The translations under genes and the position numbers were made by a program. Positions 22,079-36,458 of a stretch of DNA of 64,000 bases are shown here, piece after piece. Every line of letters begins with the position of its first letter. Within the stretch, counting starts at the first letter, position 1. The DNA is from Symbiodinium kawagutii (Eukaryota > Sar > Dinophyceae > Suessiales > Symbiodiniaceae), in NCBI GenBank assembly GCA_009767595.1, contig VSDK01024160.1:712644-776643 (forward strand), written 5' to 3'. The notes beneath the pieces were generated by a model that was not told the origin of the DNA, did not search any database, and saw only the letters and a list, made by a program, of their open reading frames with translations.

Positions 22079-25000
22079 GCAGCTCTGCTCTGGTGGCGGT
22101 GACCGCTTGGGATTCACCCAACACGTCGTAGACGCCGAAGGGCGAAGGGTTGCAGCTCAGCAGGGCGTGTCAACGGAGGCCCTTCAGGGGATTCGCTTGA
22201 GCCGTGGTGGCGCAAATGATTTCACATTTAGCTCAGCTATGCCCCTTGATGTTACAAACGTTTTTTTTCCACTGTAAATCCAGTGGTTTCAAGGTTGGTA
22301 AGAACATTGGTTACCAATCTCTCTCGTTCAAACATTTCATACATTTTCATACCTATGTCCTCAGCTTGGTTTGCAAGTTGCCATCACTGTGTGTCATTTC
22401 TAGGTTTCAAGGCCGACTTTCGGAGGTGTCTTTTCGTTGTGGAAGTGCTTCCACTGGCCTCGTTGTTGCGAATGGGAGCGCTGTGTCCAGAGATTTGGTG
22501 ACCCTAGGGTCAACAAAAGTGACATCATCATGGGGTATCCATGTTCATAAGGCGTGTGACAGCTCAACATATTTCTGTGGTTTGTTTGAACTTGAAAAAA
22601 TCTTGAAAACATATTCACCAACAAGATTGTGAGTCGCCGGCTATTTATGATAAACCACTATAGATCGTCCATTCGAAGGCACACGCACACAGGTGTTCAG
22701 AAGTGATTTCGTACCCAATTTCTGGACAGCACCTGTATGATGTGACGCACCCAATACGGGCCCCATGGCGGCAGGTTTACATTGACATGCTTTGACCATC
22801 AATTCCTCTTTGCAGCACAAGCAATATTCCTGGGAGAGGGGGTGTTTGATTGGGTGACCGTCACATTGATATGGTTTGAAGCTGACTTCTCTTGCGAGGG
22901 GCTGCCTGGATACACCGCCTGCGCTAAACATCGCGCGGCTGGTGTCGAGGTTTGCCTCGTTTTGGATCGGAAAAAGGCGGCGTGGCCGGACCGGTTTGAA
23001 GCCCAACATGTGGCAATAACCAATAGGGGGTTCCATGGTCCTGGCTCCTATCCTCCAAACAGCTTCAGTGGTGGCACTTCAACAGTCATCGATTTTCAGA
23101 TATAGCCATGGCGTGGACCCCAAAAATTGGGGATCCCCACAGTGGACCCGATGGCACCAACGGGTCTCGGTCTCGATATTTGCTGGTTTTTGAGAATCAG
23201 GCCATCCCATGAAACCTTAGTCAGGGCTTGTAAGATACTACCAATTGTAGCGTGCAGTAGTGAGCCAAAGGTCTACGACATGTTCCGGACCTGAGCAACC
23301 CGACATTGCTGGAGATTTACCCGTATGAGATGAGGTGATGGCTTCTAGCCGGCTAGGTTTGACACCTACCGCGGGCTAATGCCTAGCTGGTTGATTTGAG
23401 CGCTGAACATCCCAGTGAAGCATGACTTGGGTACAACAGGTAGCCCTTCAACTCTCAGTTTTGACTCACACGTATTGCTGCCGAGGGAGTACAAGAAAAA
23501 GAGCCAGGAGGACTACTTGATGATTCACATGGGGCCGGAGCCTCGGTGGAGGTGTTACTGTTCTCTACCAGATATCCTATGGTATTCGCATGTTATTGTT
23601 GTTCATGTTGGTTGGGATGGACCACATCGTGCCGATTCTAGTGGCAATGTCGAGCTCAGCTTGACGCAATTTGCACAACTCAGGCCATTTGATGTAGAGG
23701 TTTGCCCATGGTGGTGCCTACTGACCGTCCCTAGATGATGGTACACCATGGCTTTGGACAATTGGGGGGTACACCATACCTTTGGACAAAGCCAAGTACG
23801 TCTACCCACCCAATTGTTCAACCAACAGGTAGATTGATTAGATTGCCCTCCTCAAAACTAACGGCTGGACCGTCTCAGATGGTGCTTGGTGATTGGCAGG
23901 GTGCTCATCGGGGAGGATCCAATGATGTTTCTTCCAGTCGGAAATCAATGAAGTCTTGATGACAACTCAGTGATCGATAATGGTTAGTCTATGGCTAATC
24001 TATGGTTGATAATGGGCAGGGAGAGAGAGAGAGAGAGACTAGTGGTTAGATGGAGGTTCATTGAGGGTTAACATTGGTTCATTGAGATTTTATAATGTTG
24101 AATAGTAGGGTGAAAAAGGACCAACAGTTGCCACCATGATTTACTTGGCACTAATTACTCAGGAAAAGACTTCACCACTCCCTGGCCCGATTTTTTCCAT
24201 TCACTCTGGAGTTAACGGACTCCCTGTGTGTACATCCCTGGAGTTTGCATTGGAGAGAAGGTTTCACATTCACATCACCACACGCCACCACACGCCACCA
24301 CACGCCACCACACATCACCACACATCACCACCAAAACCCTGCTATGTTTCAATCGTTGCCAACCAAGGGGTAACCAACCTTCATCAATCACACTGTTATA
24401 TCATTGTTAAACGAATCTATGGTTGGCCATCAAACAAACCATCGTTAAACAGGGATCACCCCTTTCATCAATCATCAATCAGACCAACCGCCATGGCTTG
24501 CTTGATCCTAGCGGAATAGCGAATCGGTGGCCACTTCTGCACCAGGTTGACCAAAGCCCATCTCAACAAGGCAAATCCGGGCCGGGACCCAGTTGATGGT
24601 GATGGGCTAGGCAACCCATCTCCAAAACATGAGTTTTCATCAGCATGTAGGGTGTCCTGACGGTGATGGGAAAAAAACAAGGAACTAGGATTTATCAAGA
24701 GATTGGAGGGATTTATCATTATCAATACGGTCCGTGGATCAGTTTTGAACAGGTTTACTGTTGTGATATATCAGTTGAATCGTTTATCAGCTTAGTTGAC
24801 TAGATCAGATAATTCATTAATCAAGTGTTGATTGACCCAGAATAGTTGATTGCTTATCAGCTTTGTGGGGATGGTCATCAGACCATTTGGCGTCTAACGA
24901 TGTTGCCATAGTGCCATAGTTGATTGATTATGCTTGGTGATTCTTGAGGTTCTTGAGCATGGCTTTCCATGGCTACCAAAAAAATATACAATGCGGATAA

Positions 25001-26642
25001 TATACTCCTACAGGACGAAAGTTTGCGGACAGTTAGTGGCTAAGCTTTTTTTTGTCAAAATGCAATGTAAGCACGTCACCCTCATGCTGCGGCCCCCTCC
25101 ACCCCGTACACTAAATTGTAATACTATATATTTAGTACGGGGTGACCGGGGCCACAGTGGCACAGACCCTTTCAATGTAGGATTCTAGGGGGAGAGGGTT
25201 GTCCAGGGCCAAGCGTTCACAACTTTTGTCTGGTCCATTGACATATTCTTGTGAAGTATGCATATTGCTGGTAAGATATCAGTGAGACATTGCTGCTTAG
25301 CCATCCCTGTTTAGCAATGACTTACTTCAAAACTCTTACAGGAAGGGTCAATGGGTGGTCTCTAGGATTGAAGGAGCTTGCTTGGAAATGCTGGGCAGTT
25401 CAGCGTCAGGCTGCAGCCAAAGCAAGCCGCGCAGGAACGGCGATTCCCTGACGGAGTTTTGTTGGGGATGGGGTGGCATGTTGTTAGTTCAAACATGACC
25501 AGAACAAGGTATAGCTGGGAACTTCGACATTGATGGGAACACACACACTGTGCAGACTATGGCAGAGAGGCTGCCCAAAGCCTTCTTTGTCAGTATATGT
25601 GCCTTTTGGCTCTTTGAATGAAAATTTCGCTTTTGTTACTGAAATGTGTTGGGATCAATGTCCTCACTTTGTTTGACTGATTGTAATGTCTTCTTGGTGC
25701 ATTCTTGGTCTCAGGCCTTTGTTGGTCTTGTATTTTTTGCAAGTTTTTGCAGATTTAGCAATATGAAGCAATGTGATCCATTTGCGGGTGTGTGCGTATA
25801 AATGTATTTAATTATAACTGTATATTTACACATTCCAAAGATGCATGTTAATCTAGTTGTCTATATATATATATCTATATTCGCAACTATTAGTATCCTG
25901 CATGAACCCTATGTAACTATGTTCATTTGGGTGCATAGGTGTGAGTATAATTGTGTATCATTGTGTTTTTATATGGTGGTGTCTCGAAAGGGACCCCAAA
26001 CAATAGATGGTTTATTGCTGTAAATGATGAATGAAGGATGGTTCAGGGGTTACCCCATTATGAGAAACACCCATAGATGTATGTTTGTTTTTGATTGGAG
26101 GTTGACCGACCACCGTAATCATAGCCCAAGAATGGTAGATGCAGCCTCTAACCTCGATGGCCAGCGGAAGAGTCGCATCCGACCTGAAGGACTGGGCCAT
26201 TCACAGAGCTCCCCTTCACTCTTGCTGCATCCTGAGCTGATCGGGGGTTCACCCAATGGTGCGGGTTCACTGGTGAGCCAGTTGGTAAGGCAGCAGCTCC
26301 TGGAAAACGGCGCAGATCTCCCGAGAATTCTTGATTGACAAAAGTTACTTCTTGTCGTAGTCAAGGTTGTGTTGGCAACAGCTGGCTCAGTGGTTCTTTC
26401 CATTTTCCCACCTCTTGCCTAGGGTGATTGTTCATGTCCTGAAGCCGTTTCAGCTGCAAGGGCCGCTGAACCGTCATTGACTGATTGTACACAGATAGAG
26501 GTTCCAAGAGGACTGAAGAAGACCTGTCAGTTGGTCTTCCTGTGGCACGATGTGCGAACCTTTTTCTACGCACATGCCCCCTAAAACCAACCAGACTATT
26601 GAACATTGGATTATAGTCTATAGTAGTCTATAGCATATATTA
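22079..26642. other. Unassigned DNA downstream of the transporter
   Basis: No gene supported. It contains a GA run at about 24010-24030, a CACACGCCAC decamer tandem at 24277-24332, and scattered ORFs of about 100 codons that overlap on both strands (for example 22782-23105 and 23415-23738). A fragment at about 22953-23020 reads VCLVLDRKKAAWPDRFEAQ after an AG and might be an exon, but nothing else supports it. Confidence 0.35.
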
Positions 26643-26743
26643 GGTTGGTGGTTTGAAACATGATTATTTTCCTGAGTAATTACTAAATATAACAACTGGT
26701 TGGGTGGCCAATGCTTGGCATAGGGGTTGAAACCACCAATCAG
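26643..26743. mobile_element. Introner-like TIR element, family A
   Basis: Begins GGTTGGTGGTTTGAAACAT, ends TTGAAACCACCAATCAG, with the internal AACAACTGGTTGGG word of the family. The flanking bases TATATTAG and GTAGGTTATAT do not give a clear target duplication. Confidence 0.7.
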
Positions 26744-26792
26744 GTAGGTTATATCCATCAACCTATAGGTTCAGGCTTATAGTACACCCATC

Positions 26793-27062
26793 TTGGATGG
26801 GACGCCACGCGCCCTAAGGACCGAAGGCAATGTGGCCAAGCATGCCAAAGCGACCAACTCCAAGGCTAAGCTGCGCGGGGGCCGCAAGGGTTATGTGAAG
26901 CACCTGGGGCCAGGGGGATGGGCACCACAGGGTGCCACCATGTACCATGCATTCATCGTTGGTGAGCACCGAGCAGCTGCGCAGGCTCGCCGGCGAATTC
27001 CTTCCGAGGCGCGGCTATCCTGGGAAGGGCACCATGACTGATCAACACAGGTTCGACAGGCA
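26793..27062 (+). CDS. Orphan exon candidate(s), unrecognised
   Basis: A GC-richer patch with two protein-like frames on +. One runs from 26793 and reads NVAKHAKATNSKAKLRGGRK before a strong GT donor (CGTTG|GTGAGC, about 26961). The other, after an AG at about 26911, reads STEQLRRLAGEFLPRRGYPG and KGTMTDQHRF. They cannot both be used in one transcript without a further intron. No domain recognised. Confidence 0.3.
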
Positions 27063-29193
27063 TTTTGATCAAGGTTGAGAATGCCTACCATCATTTACCA
27101 ACCATCAAATCAGCATCAATACAAGCAATGATGTCGACAATTATGATCAAATATGTCATGGTCAAATGAACCACCAGCATATTCATATATGAACCATAAT
27201 AACTTCACATATGAACCACCAGCTCTCCAACTACCAGCTCATTCACCTCCTTTGGAAGGCGATGGTCAAATGAACTACCAGATCTAGTTGAGTCCTGTGC
27301 CAGGTTTCCCAGTCCTTGGCTTCTGAGGCGACCGCCCGGGTGGTTGGTCATGGTGTGACATGGAAGGTTTGGAAAGTTTGTAGCTTTGACATGGGATGAT
27401 TTTCCATGGGTTTTATGGCTGTTGACATGGAAAGATTTGCTTGTTGAATTTGGAAGGTGTTTGGTTGGAAGAGTTTTGTTGGAAGGTTTTGGGAAGGTTT
27501 GGGTATGTGCGTTTGTTGTTCTTTCTTCATGGTGATGTTGCGTCACCCATGTGCATTACTTGGATCCTGTTGTTCCGTTTCAGCTATAAATTACTGTATC
27601 CTTGCCAGACTTGGTTGCAAATGGGTGGTAGCTTGTGGTTGTTGATCTAGCTCCTGACACATTCGCTAGTTGCCAAAAAAAATCATAGATTCACATGATG
27701 CCAGTCCCCTCACTATCCCAAGAAATCGGCCTGCGGACACAATGTGTGGATGTATCCAGGTTGGTTGTTGATCAATATCCCCATCATCAACCATCACCAA
27801 GCATTATCAACCTTGTGTGTACTAGCATGGATGGAGACACCCATAAAGTATCATAAAGTCCCATATGTCGTAGCTATGCATTTTTTGTTTCAATGCACCA
27901 TCCACCGATGTAACTCATCCATGATAGTTGTGCATGCAGAGTTCTATCAAATTCTTGGTGCACATGTTTGTACTTATTGATTTATTGTTTGCTTTTTTAA
28001 CCAGATGTATATGTTTGCATGTATTTATGTATATTTATTTATGTATATGTCGCAAAAGCCGACACCCCCGTTTCAATTATGGCGTTGTAAACAATCATAT
28101 TTACTTAATATATCACATGTATTTAATATGTGTGTATATCGATTTCCATTTATAACTTGTTTTGCGTGTAGGCCACATATTCAGAACATAGAAATCATGG
28201 AAGGCACAAACTCGTTTGTTGGTTATCGATTTCCTTTACTAGCACATATTCTGTATATAGTACATGTTATAGTGTATGGATATATGCATGTAATGTATTA
28301 TAATGTATTCCCATATGTGTGCGAAAAAACCATCCAAGAGTTACTGGGTTGTTTTTGGTTCGGCGACCAGGGTTGACACCAGGCCTTGCCCAAAGTGCAG
28401 CAGGAGGGGACCCCGTGGCGTGAGAAGATCTGAAAACATAGGAGGATTGAGACTGTTAGCTATACCTTTGGCTTAGGTCCTAGGTGCTTACTAGCCATAT
28501 GTAAAGCCAAATGTAGTTGGTATATCCCATTGCTTACCCATGGTTCATCCTATAGGTCCTAGTTGCTTACTAGCAGTTCTTTTGAATCAGAAAGAAATTA
28601 AGCTGGAGCTTTCATATCTGTTAATCCTGAAGCGCCTAAAGAATCGTTCCTGGTGGCACTCTTTCCTAAGTGCCGGGAAAGAAACAGACAAATTGTTGAA
28701 AACAAATTGGGCGTTTCTCAAGCCACAGGGGACCAACTATTTTTGAAAGACATCGTTTTTCAGAACAGTGGACAGTGTCAATGTCCAGACTCTTGTGCCC
28801 AAGTGAGGCTCGAGTATTCTATGAACCAATATCCATGGGCATGGATATCTCCCTGGCAGGCCGCAACTTTCATGTAGAAACTCCATGGGTTGGAGGGGCA
28901 TGACCAGCCCATGCTGACCTAAGCCCCTTGGTTTGAAGGGCCACGCCGCGAGGATCCCGTCCTCGCAGTGATGATGAACGGACCGCCGCTGTTCTCACCT
29001 GCCCTTTGCACTCGCGTGCCTCGCCTGGGCTGGTGCTGTTTAAATCCTCCGGGCGAATCGCCGCCGGCGCAGGGGCCGTGGCCCTGTGGCGCTCGGCCAT
29101 CCACGACTGAAACGTCGCGGATCGAATCCACCTACCACGGTTCTTGGTGGTGACTGAGGCTTGAGAATGATGGAACATCAATTTGGATCAATT

Positions 29194-29296
29194 TGGTGGT
29201 TTCTCAAATAGGGGTACCGCAAAATCATCCATTTTAAACCATCCATAGTAATAAACCAACTATTTTAGGGGTCCCCTATGGCTTGAGAAACTCCCA
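29194..29296. mobile_element. Short TIR element, family C
   Basis: Starts TGGTGGTTTCTCAAATAGGGG and ends CCCCTATGGCTTGAGAAACT, inverted termini of about 20 bp with a few mismatches. Interior carries AAAATCATCC and AATAAACCAAC. Confidence 0.7.
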
Positions 29297-30735
29297 TTTG
29301 CCAAGGCACAGTCAGTTGCGACCGCTTTTTGGTTCCCCGGCTTCCTTCTCGCCGAGGCATGCAACGTGCTCATGTGACGTGCAGGTTGGCGCTCGCAAGC
29401 TGGGTGCTCCAGGGGTGTCCATAGATCCCTGGGAGTGGGAGGAGCTACCTGCAGCGGTCTGACCAAATGGTGGGTTGGATATGGATCCTCCCGCTGCAGC
29501 TCCTCCCATTTGGTTGGATATGACCTACCAAATATAGTGGTTGGATATGATATTACTTTGCATTATATTCATTTGTCGATGGGGCATTCCCATGAACCAG
29601 CAGCTATGTTTTTCGAAAGAGTGATGGCAGGGAATTTGACACAAGTGTTCAGATGAATTAGTTGCAAGGCCGTTGTGTTTCAATCTGTTGATATTTGTTG
29701 TGTCATTTTACTAGTCGCAGTGCTTTCATTCGCAGGACGTTCACTGAACTCTACTGCAAGAAGGTGAAGCCCTTCAACAATAACGCGGGATGACACATGA
29801 TGCGTTCTCCGTCTAGGCACATTTGTTCCAACCTGAACTCTTGAAGTCTTTGCCGCGGCTCCAGGCACATTTTCTGCCCGCGCACGTGATTGTTTCACTG
29901 ATTTTTTGGTTTAGACTCACTGGCGGTTTCGCAGTTTTGAAGGATCGTCGGCCCCTGTCAATAGTCACTGGCTGCTATATGGCTAAAAAAGATGCATTAA
30001 GGTCATCCGTACTTTTCGACACCAGCAGATTTTTGAAAGGCTGCCTAGTGGTGCCCAAAGGGAATCCGGTCCAAAGCGTGCAGTCTTACAGATAGGGAAA
30101 GGAACCGCTGAAGTGATTCGACATTTACATTCTCCTGGGTCCCACTTTAGTGGGGGTGCCGAGTGCCCCTTGGGACTCCCATGGACCCATCGATTTTGGA
30201 CGTGCTTTGGAGCATGTGGATCACCGCAACTCTTCAGAGTTGGAACCGGTTGGAACCACCACGGGCAAAATGAGCACAGCAATTACTGCAACCAACCAAG
30301 GACCTTGGTTGATTGATATGTTGATCATCAATTGTTATAGTTATAGTCGTACTTAGTAATTGGTTAACTGATGATTCTTGGTCAATCAGTTTAATATCCC
30401 ATACAGATATGATCATTGATCATGTTGAGTAATGGCCAAGGACCAGGAACAACAAGCAGCCAGTGTGAACATTTTGATAGCATCAAGAACGGCAGTCATG
30501 GTGGTTGATCAGCAATGACAGCTCCAATAACGCACTTCTGGATGGCAGCTCCAGAGCACAGCCGACAGGGAATTGCTGCTTCACTGTGTGTGTGTGCTGC
30601 TGGGAGGATCCATGTCGTTGGCTACCCGGGATGTGATTGAAATGATGTCCTTGAGATGTAACCTGCAGGAACCCGGTACCATTGGTTAAAACAAAGCTTT
30701 CCGGCAGAGTTTCCCACCGACCAACTCAGTGAGAC

Positions 30736-30845
30736 ATGTGGCTATGGGTCAATATCAATCATCAACATTAAGCACCAATAATAGGGAAAACAGCCTGGTT
30801 AATGATGGGAACCAGGGGGACTAAGGGTTTTGACCCACAGCCATG
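30736..30845. mobile_element. Short TIR element, family B
   Basis: Starts ATGTGGCTATGGGTCAATAT and ends GGTTTTGACCCACAGCCATG. Interior words AATGATGGGAACCAGGGGGA match the 10012 copy. Confidence 0.7.
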
Positions 30846-31883
30846 TATCTCCTAATTACCAGTGAATCTATGTGTTTTTCTCCGTTTGGCAGATCGGCAG
30901 TGATGTAACATGCGAAAGTGCCCCGGTTCAGTACGCTTTGATGCGGTGTCCCTTCAGAGAGCACAGTTCAAGGTCGGAAAAATCCAAGCATGGATACTAT
31001 TGCCAGGCAAAATTCTGCACTTGCATCCTAGCAAGAACATGCCAACAATTGCCAGGTCGCACTCCAACTGTGTCACAATTATTGTTATTTCATATGATTT
31101 CTGTAGAGCAGTTCTGGTCGTATGCCATGTTTGTGAGATCCCTCCTGCAGCATCAGACCGTGCCAGCTGCTCAGAAGAACACTCACAGCCAAAGGCTGCC
31201 TGCAGTGAACAGACAGATGGGAAATTTGGGAAAAAGCAGCTCCTCAGGGTAAGTGGTTGACTATTGGATGGCCATTCACTGATGGGAGATGGTAGAGAAT
31301 TACGTCGTATGCAGATGGTTCATAAACAGTCAACAAGTGGTGCGCAAGCCGGCACTGAAGAGCATGAGGCAATGGGCTCCCAGTTATGTGGCAGTTTTGT
31401 TTTGTGATTGCAGCAGTGTCCTTCACAAACCGCGGCCTGCCAAAAAACAGACTGAGTCCAAGCAAAAGCATTCACATCTGCAAGTTGGAGGGTGGGTCAT
31501 AGTTTTCCACCAAGTCGCAAGTTGGCCAACCAACCAACTTGACCAAAAACATGGTGCCGTTGACCAACCAGTCCCGCGTTTGGGCACCAGGGTGCCGGAA
31601 GTTACCGCTGAGTAGCCAGGATGATGATCAATCATTGGTCAGCCATGATGAACCATGATTTGTCACCAGCGAATTATCAATTAACCATCGCTTAGCATCA
31701 CCAATGGCCAATAATTTACGGTTATTAGCCACCAATTGACCACCATTGACCATCCGCAACGCAACCATGAATTAACCATCAGATCGGGACCAAATCAGCA
31801 CCATCAACCATCCATTTGCGATCAATTAGCAATCCATTAGTCATCAATGAACCACCCTTAAGCATCCACGAACCATCGTTTAC

Positions 31884-32010
31884 CTGCCCCAAGTCGCCGC
31901 CCAGTCACTACCAGCAGCACCAGGAGACCAAAGCCGCCTGCGGCTTGGGATATGGTCCAGATGCCTCCGTTCCTCGGATACTGTGATTGGCGGGCCTCGG
32001 GATGCGGCCA
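31884..32010 (-). CDS. Orphan minus-strand exon candidate with one membrane helix
   Basis: Reading the minus strand, a frame contains GGIWTISQAAGGFGLLVLLV then VTGRRLGAG, a plausible membrane helix with a basic flank, and ends at a good donor (GGGGCAG|GTAAAC on the minus strand). No other exon was tied to it. If real, it is the only coding signal on the minus strand in the window. Confidence 0.25.
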
Positions 32011-32754
32011 GCGGTGCAGCCATGGTGTGCTGTCAACAGATTGGATGGAGGTCGTAAGCAACAGTAGTAGCTGACATATTATATGCAACTGTAGTGTATT
32101 GCACTGCAATGGATATTGTCCTACCATGTATGCAACCATAGCGGTTAATATTCCTGGTATAGTGTATTGCACTGACTCGTACGACACTGGCTAGCACATG
32201 TCATTGTATACTTTGGTTATTAACCATTGTTATTGTATGCGACAACGCTGACTAGTGCAACCAGCAATAGTCGCCAACAATAATCACTATCCTTTGGCAA
32301 TTTGGTACGTATATAGCTGGCTGCAACAGCCTAGCTGGACCTTCGGGATGGCGGTGGAGAGAGCGAGATAGCTGGCTGCAAAATCCGTTAGTTGTACATC
32401 TACCTATCAGACATGGTGTTTTTTCCACTACTTGGGAGGGTTTGCCGTTGGGAAATGTAAGATCGCGATGGAAAGTCCAGAGTTTTCATGGAACCCCCCT
32501 GGGAAATCATCCATTTATGGTTGATCCATTGCCATGTTGCGGTGTTAGCAAACGAGAGCTACATCCAACTCTCCGGGGCAACAGCTTTGATCCAAAAAAC
32601 ATCAAAAAGTCAGAAGAACAAATTCGCTAAATCACTGACTTTGAAGCAACAATCGCCCCAAAATCCCTTCAGAAACACAGCTTCCATCAGCTTCCAGCAG
32701 CTTCCTTGGTGAGTAAACACAGCTTCCACCAGCTTCAGCAGGGACTCTCCTCAG

Positions 32755-32809
32755 CCTCGAGGTGCTGGACGTCGAAGTGATCAAGTCCAACCTGGGCGCC
32801 GGGAACCTG
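32755..32809 (+). CDS. Orphan exon candidate, unrecognised
   Basis: Between a CTCAG acceptor and a GT donor (AACCTG|GTAGCG) the + strand reads LEVLDVEVIKSNLGAGNL. The sequence is protein-like and the boundaries are good, but it is too short to assign and no partner exons were found. Confidence 0.25.
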
Positions 32810-33389
32810 GTAGCGCCTGGCGCAGTGGCGCCTTCGTTGTTGCTTCAATGGCGCAATGGTTGGTCCATCTGCGGCTGTTGCCGGGTTTTTTCCCTAGGCC
32901 CTATGCTTGTAGTTGCCATGAAATAGCAGGTAACCAGCTGGTTTCCGGCATTGTTCTTAGGGGCTGGTTACCTAGCGGTCAGTGGAAGAATAGGGTTTTG
33001 TTGGCTCAATGGCTTTTGCTTGCTGAATGACCAGTTCCTTGAGTGATTTGACTAGGTTTGTTGGCTTAATGATCCAGATTTGTGCCCCAAACATTTCTGT
33101 GTTTTTTCATGATTTTGTTGTGTCCCTTGGCTTTGAGTTTGTTCGCGCGTGCATGTCAAGTTGCACACACACACAGACATACAAACAATTGCAGGTTGAA
33201 GGTTTGACTTGGAGGTTCGAAATCTTGGATTTGATTCCATTCCTGCATGCGAAGAGTAGCCATTGCAACAAGCATTTGTTATACAGTTCATTCAACTAAG
33301 CAACCAACTGATCTACGGAGTGAGTGGGAGGCCGAACCCATAGTGATGCCCTAGCAAAAAAAAGCAACTGATCTATCAATCAGCCAACA

Positions 33390-33616
<227 letters not shown>

Positions 33617-34324
33617 TGTGTTGCCTCGTTCTCGTCACGGACCTTCCAAGGTCCAAACGTTCAGCAGTGACATGCGGGCAACGATTTGTCGCAGCCCGAG
33701 ATGTGTGCAGAGCCGTAGGTCACAAATGATCACAGGAGATGACAGGAGCTGGCCAGAGAGCAACAGATGACAGGTGTAGACCTTCCAGCGTTCTGGTTTG
33801 CTGGTTTCCTGGGGGGTTGGACCATAGGCGAGCGACTGAAAACGCCAGCCCTTCGGGACATCATGATCGTGAGTTGTTGTGGAAGTGTTCTTACCATGGC
33901 CATGGCGAAAAGTGCTGGTAGTAATAAACCAATCATTTTTGGGGTCCCTATGGCTTGAGAAACCACCAAATCGGGTCGATGACTGTTGTGACCTCACCAG
34001 TGCGGTACTGGTTGGTAGGACGCTTTGAATGGTAGTTGTGTTGATCAATCTTGTGACCTGAATGATATAAATTAAATGGCTGATATGAACAATATGGTAC
34101 ATTGAGGGTACAATAGTGGGCCACTTGCTCGCCCTCAGCCCAGCTGAACCTCCGGGATGGCGATGGATAAATGTTCCGTTAATGGTCGGTAGGTGTCGGT
34201 TTGGTGCCAATCAACTTTCAAACCTTGGAGGCTGCCGCATGGCCTGAGGTGAGCAATCCTTTTGTCGAGGACAGATTGCTGGGGCCCCCAGTTGTGCCAG
34301 GTGAGCATCTGAAAGATACAGTTT

Positions 34325-34438
34325 GTATGGCTATGGGTCAATGTTAACCAGCAATAATTGGGATAATAACCAACAATAGTCATGAATCTAATGGTTAATG
34401 ATGGGGAACTAGGGGTACAGGGTTTGGATCCACAACTA
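34325..34438. mobile_element. Short TIR element, family B
   Basis: Starts TATGGCTATGGGTCAATGTT. The interior has AATGATGGGGAACTAGGGGT. The right terminus is eroded (TTTGGATCCACAACTA in place of TTTTGACCCACAGCCA). Confidence 0.65.
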
Positions 34439-36170
34439 CATTCGTTCATGGTGATAGGGTTAAGACTCGTGCATTGATTTTGGGTTAGTGCTATAATGGT
34501 AGGATGATGGTTGGTGATCGCGCTGTCAAATACATACACGCATCTACAATACAAGATGTGCCTTTAAAAAGTGCATATCTAATAGTGCCTGTACCTAATT
34601 CACACCACCAAACCACAAGTATAAACCATCAACACTGTTAAAGATGGTTGATGGCTCAAAATGATGAGAAAGAGAGGAGGAGGACTCCTGGTGTGGCATT
34701 CTCCTCATGTGTCCACGTGTTTGGTGGTGTAGTGAAGCTTCATCAGATATGACTGATATGACTCAACCATTTGGGCTCTTGACGAGCTTGAGTTCAAATA
34801 AGGCAAAGATCTGACAGCATTGATGTCTTGAAATCAAAGATGTCAACCTGTGTCAGCCAGGCAGCCAGGGGTCAGCCAGCCAGGGAAGCTAGGGCACGGC
34901 ACGGCGCTGCCAAGGCACGAATGGCAGATCTCTTCAAGAACTGCTCGCTTTCTCAGCTTTGAGCTGCGGTAGCCACACCGGTAGCTGGCAGATCACTGGG
35001 CGAACCTGGCGCCAGTTGGTAGTGTTTGGTCATTTGGTTAGCTTGACTCGGTTTGACTCGGATTAACCACTACTAGTGGTACTATATGGATTGTTAACTT
35101 GTTTGATCATGTTTCTCTGTTCAATTCTTTTTCAAAACCATCTTCGGTGTTCATGATAGAATCAGGATTCTTTAGGATCATAATCAACACCACTATGAAT
35201 GATAGCCGATCATTCTCCCGAACATAAGCTTCAGCCCATGTCTTGTGCATCCCAACTTCCTCGAGGTCCAGGAGAATCTGGGACCAAGGGAGAGCGTGCA
35301 CGGCTGGTGGGGGGCCACAGACGCTGCGAGCGCTGCCGGTGGGCCGTAGCTCAGTGTCATGGGTAGTAGGTGAATATCGAGCTATAAGCATCCTGTTGAT
35401 GTATACATCGAATATCCCTCATGTTCAGCATTTTATTGCTCACATGGGCTAGTTGTGAATCTCCAAGTTGACATTCGATATTTGAGCCAAAAGCAGAACG
35501 AGGATATAGTCATTCTCATGACGAAGATATGGCGTATCAACTGTATCTTATACCATTTGGCTGTCATTATCATTCCTTATCAACATCATGAAGCGCAATT
35601 GTTTAACGCTTATTAGCCATTAACCATCATTAACCACAATGAACCATGATCAACCATTACTACTATTCCCCTTTGGTGAACAAACAAGGCAATGGAGAAT
35701 CCATCATGTATAGCTGGTTTCCCAGGGTTTCCCTTGAACAATGATGATTTTGCATTGCTATGTTAGATCGCCAGAGGGTATTACCTCCCTACTTCAGCAT
35801 TACTATTATTGTGGTGAATTTTTTATAACTATCCTTATATTTGGTTATTAACCATATTGTTATTATTATTATTGTTATTATTGTTATTATTACTATTATT
35901 GTTATGGTAATATATCAACCATTACCTCCCTTGGACGCCCCAGCAAAAAAATATTACCTCCCTACTTCAGTATTACATCTGATCCCATTTTCAGCTCCTG
36001 GGACCGTCCTCCAGGTGCGGATGCTTCTGGGCACGGTCAAGTCCTGCACACGAGCAGGTGGAGCGACGGTCAATGTATCCTGGCGATGGCGCTGCTGGGG
36101 GTGCTACAAGGGGGGCCAGCTGTTGGCTTAGTTGGCTTAGGATGACTACTGGTTCTCTGGGTGGATTATA

Positions 36171-36264
36171 GCTGGTTTGTGATTTCAAACATATTTATTT
36201 TTCCCAGATATTGTTAACAAATGGTTGGTTGACAAGCCTATTGTTCATTGAAACCACCAACCAG
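36171..36264. mobile_element. Introner-like TIR element, family A
   Basis: Starts GCTGGTTTGTGATTTCAAAC and ends TTGAAACCACCAACCAG, with the core ACAAATGGTTGGTTGACAAG. Confidence 0.75.
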
Positions 36265-36350
36265 GCAGCTACTGCCTCAGCTTCTTAGGCTTTTTGGAAT
36301 ATGATGGATTTACCATATAGCCACTAAAAGTTGGACTTTTAGCAAATTAG

Positions 36351-36458
36351 CTGGTTGGTGGTTTGCTTGACATCTTTTTTTGTTTTTCCAGAAGCAATTA
36401 TAAACAAATGGGTAGTTGACAAGCCTATCTTTCATGGGGGGTTGAAACCACCAACCAG
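36351..36458. mobile_element. Introner-like TIR element, family A
   Basis: Starts CTGGTTGGTGGTTT and ends GGTTGAAACCACCAACCAG. It lies only 86 bp from the previous copy, in the same orientation. Confidence 0.8.

Noticed and set aside
35478-35492. Relic of the dinoflagellate spliced leader on the minus strand (TTTTGGCTCAA)
   Set aside because: Only 11 bases match, the rest of the leader is absent, and no gene follows.
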